A stretch of DNA of 64,000 nt from positions 1 to 64,000 of the forward strand of contig NZ_NPJA01000024.1 of NCBI RefSeq assembly GCF_002251295.1, given 5' to 3'. Made by a program: the position numbers and the translations under genes. Under the pieces are notes generated by a model that saw nothing but the letters and a program-made list of their open reading frames with translations, did not search any database and had not been told where the DNA came from. The stretch's first letter is position 1. Each line of letters starts with the position of its first letter. The stretch comes from Prevotella sp. P5-50 (lineage in GTDB: Bacteria; Bacteroidota; Bacteroidia; Bacteroidales; Bacteroidaceae). Shown here piece by piece: positions 62,251 through 64,000 of this stretch.

Positions 62251-64000
62251 TTAGAAGTCCTTGGTCATCTCATCCACTTCGGCATTAATGTGAGCAATGA
62301 AGTCTTCGATGGTCATCACCTTCTGCTCGCCACCACCTTGTGGGCGTACTGCAACTGTGCGATCTGCTTGTTCCTTTTCGCCTACAATCACCATGTATGG
62401 GATACGCTTCAATTCGTTGTCGCGAATCTTTCTACCGAGCTTTTCGTTGCGCAGGTCAATGGTAGGACGTACACCACCATCTTGCATCATCTTAGCAACT
62501 TCCTTGGCATAGTCGTTATATTTCTCTGACAGAGGCAAAATAGCCACCTGATCAGGTGTGAGCCAAAGAGGGAAATGTCCACTTGTATGCTCAATAAGTA
62601 CGGCGGTGAAACGTTCGAGTGAACCGAATGGTGCACGGTGTACCATGACAGGAGTCTTCTTCTGGTTGTCCTCGTCGGTATATTCCAACTTGAAACGCTT
62701 AGGCAGGTTGTAGTCCACCTGAATGGTACCCAACTGCCAACGACGACCAATGGCATCCTTAATCATGAAGTCAAGTTTAGGACCATAGAAAGCAGCCTCG
62801 CCATATTCTACCTTGGCATGGAGACCTTTCTCCTCACATGCTTCAACAATGGCTTTCTCTGCCAATGCCCAGTCCTCATCGGTTCCCACATACTTCTCAT
62901 GGTCGTTAGGGTCACGAAGAGAAATCTGTGCTTCAAAATTGAAGCCGAAAGCCTTCAGCACGATTCCGATAATGTCCATTACGTTGAGGAACTCTTGTTT
63001 TACCTGATCAGGACGACAGAAGATATGAGCATCATCTTGCGTGAACGAACGCACACGAGTCAGTCCATGAAGCTCACCGCTCTGTTCGTAACGATAAACT
63101 GTTCCGAATTCAGCAATGCGCAAAGGCAGATCGCGATATGAACGAGGTTTCCATGCAAAAATCTCGCAGTGATGCGGACAGTTCATAGGTTTCAACATGT
63201 ATTCCTCATCCTCCTCTGGAGTATGGATGGGTTGGAATGAATCCTTGCCATAATGTGCATAGTGCCCTGAGGTAACGTAGAGGTTTTTAGAACCAATATG
63301 CGGAGTAATAACTTCCTTATATCCAAAGCGCTTTTGTACTTTACGCAAGTGTTCCTGCAAGAGCAAACGAAGTTCTGTACCCTTGGGAAGCCAGATAGGA
63401 AGTCCCTTACCAACATTCTCTGAGAACATGAAGAGTTCCATTTCCTTGCCGATCTTACGATGATCGCGCTTCTTGGCTTCTTCCAGCATAACGAGGTATT
63501 CGTCAAGCATCTTCTTCTTGGGGAATGATACACCGTAGAGACGTTGCATCTGGTGACGTGTAGCATCGCCACGCCAGAAAGCTCCAGCAACATTGGTGAG
63601 CTTGATAGCCTTGATTTCTCCTGTGTTCATGAGGTGCGGACCACGACAAAGGTCGGTAAATGCTCCCTGTGTATAAGTTGTGATGGTACCGTCTTCAAGA
63701 TCTTGCTCAATGTGTTCACACTTATAGGTCTGTCCTGCTGCTGCAAACTCCTTGAGGGCATCAGCCTTGGCCACCTCTTTGCGAACCACGGGCTCTTTCT
63801 TCGAAGCCAGTTCCTTCATTTTAGCTTCAATCTTTGGGAAATCACTCTCTTTGATGCTTTCGCCGTCTTTCAGCAGCACATCATAGAAGAAACCGTTCTC
63901 GACAGCAGGTCCGAAACCAAATTGGATGCCAGGATACAACTCCTGCAAAGCCTCCGCCAACAAGTGTGCAGAAGTGTGCCAAAATGTGTGTTTACCTTGC
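62251..64000 (-). CDS. thrS: Threonine--tRNA ligase (5' end outside window)
   Basis: Partial; the frame runs off the right edge as [20 protein letters not shown], the start of the editing (TGS-SAD) region. Visible parts: HxxxH-type [19 protein letters not shown], the SAD motif [10 protein letters not shown] (Cys and His), then the class II catalytic core ([38 protein letters not shown], motif 3 [17 protein letters not shown]) and the anticodon-binding domain to the C-terminus. About 75 N-terminal residues are missing. The terminator lies directly downstream; infC is not next to it. Confidence 0.97.
   Translation of the reverse strand, partial: QGKHTFWHTSAHLLAEALQELYPGIQFGFGPAVENGFFYDVLLKDGESIKESDFPKIEAKMKELASKKEPVVRKEVAKADALKEFAAAGQTYKCEHIEQDLEDGTITTYTQGAFTDLCRGPHLMNTGEIKAIKLTNVAGAFWRGDATRHQMQRLYGVSFPKKKMLDEYLVMLEEAKKRDHRKIGKEMELFMFSENVGKGLPIWLPKGTELRLLLQEHLRKVQKRFGYKEVITPHIGSKNLYVTSGHYAHYGKDSFQPIHTPEEDEEYMLKPMNCPHHCEIFAWKPRSYRDLPLRIAEFGTVYRYEQSGELHGLTRVRSFTQDDAHIFCRPDQVKQEFLNVMDIIGIVLKAFGFNFEAQISLRDPNDHEKYVGTDEDWALAEKAIVEACEEKGLHAKVEYGEAAFYGPKLDFMIKDAIGRRWQLGTIQVDYNLPKRFKLEYTDEDNQKKTPVMVHRAPFGSLERFTAVLIEHTSGHFPLWLTPDQVAILPLSEKYNDYAKEVAKMMQDGGVRPTIDLRNEKLGRKIRDNELKRIPYMVIVGEKEQADRTVAVRPQGGGEQKVMTIEDFIAHINAEVDEMTKDF

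Overview
The window looks like a chromosomal segment of a Bacteroidales bacterium close to Prevotella/Segatella. The evidence is repeated Bacteroidetes-type promoters (TTTG, a gap of 19-20 bases, TAnnTTTG), several TonB-dependent receptors, the rpsF-rpsR-rplI operon with an acidic L9 tail, a fused FeoA-FeoB, lipoproteins with acidic residues after the Cys, GH97, DUF5715/DUF4421/DUF1460 proteins, an HU-HIG protein and a 'smalltalk' micro-protein. Species cannot be fixed from the sequence alone.

Layout. 0.4-4.8 kb: a single-module nonribosomal peptide synthetase (NRPS) with a Cys-type terminal thioesterase, directly downstream of a truncated TonB-receptor tail that is joined to a broken helix-turn-helix gene. 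5.3-18.3 kb: core genes (ribosomal proteins, two tRNA-Asp copies, a glycosyltransferase/GNAT operon, recR, an ABC-F ATPase, the YihA GTPase, a two-component system) and a TonB receptor. 18.9-24.5 kb: tRNA-Arg, DUF5715, FeoAB and tagaturonate reductase. 24.5-33.8 kb: a corrinoid region. A cobalamin riboswitch precedes btuB-btuG-btuF-btuC, and upstream lies an operon of a degenerate UDP-GlcNAc-2-epimerase-like gene, cbiB and cobyric acid synthase. 34.0-36.6 kb: a small flavoprotein/AraC/formate-nitrite-transporter cluster.

36.7-47.6 kb is an accessory island. On the minus strand, in transcription order, it holds a tiny leader ORF, a 125-aa protein, a Dcm-type cytosine methyltransferase and EcoRII-type endonuclease, three tightly coupled genes of unknown function, a DUF3127-like OB-fold protein, a 145-aa protein, a BT4734/VirE-N primase-helicase-like protein and DUF5675. 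Divergently on the plus strand are an HU-HIG protein with a repetitive Ser/Gly tail, a small membrane protein and smalltalk. The divergent gap contains a perfect 38-bp palindrome framed by inverted TTAC-rich repeats, and part of these repeats recurs inside the BT4734 gene. This is the best candidate for an undescribed system.

47.9-64 kb: a GH97 glycosidase, pheT-yebC-TSCPD, a FAD oxidoreductase/YkvA pair, DUF1460-DUF4421-Gfo/Idh genes, a membrane protein followed by a 62-bp repeat, hisB, an alkaline-phosphatase-superfamily protein and thrS, which is cut by the window end.

All identifications come from reading motifs; no database search was possible.
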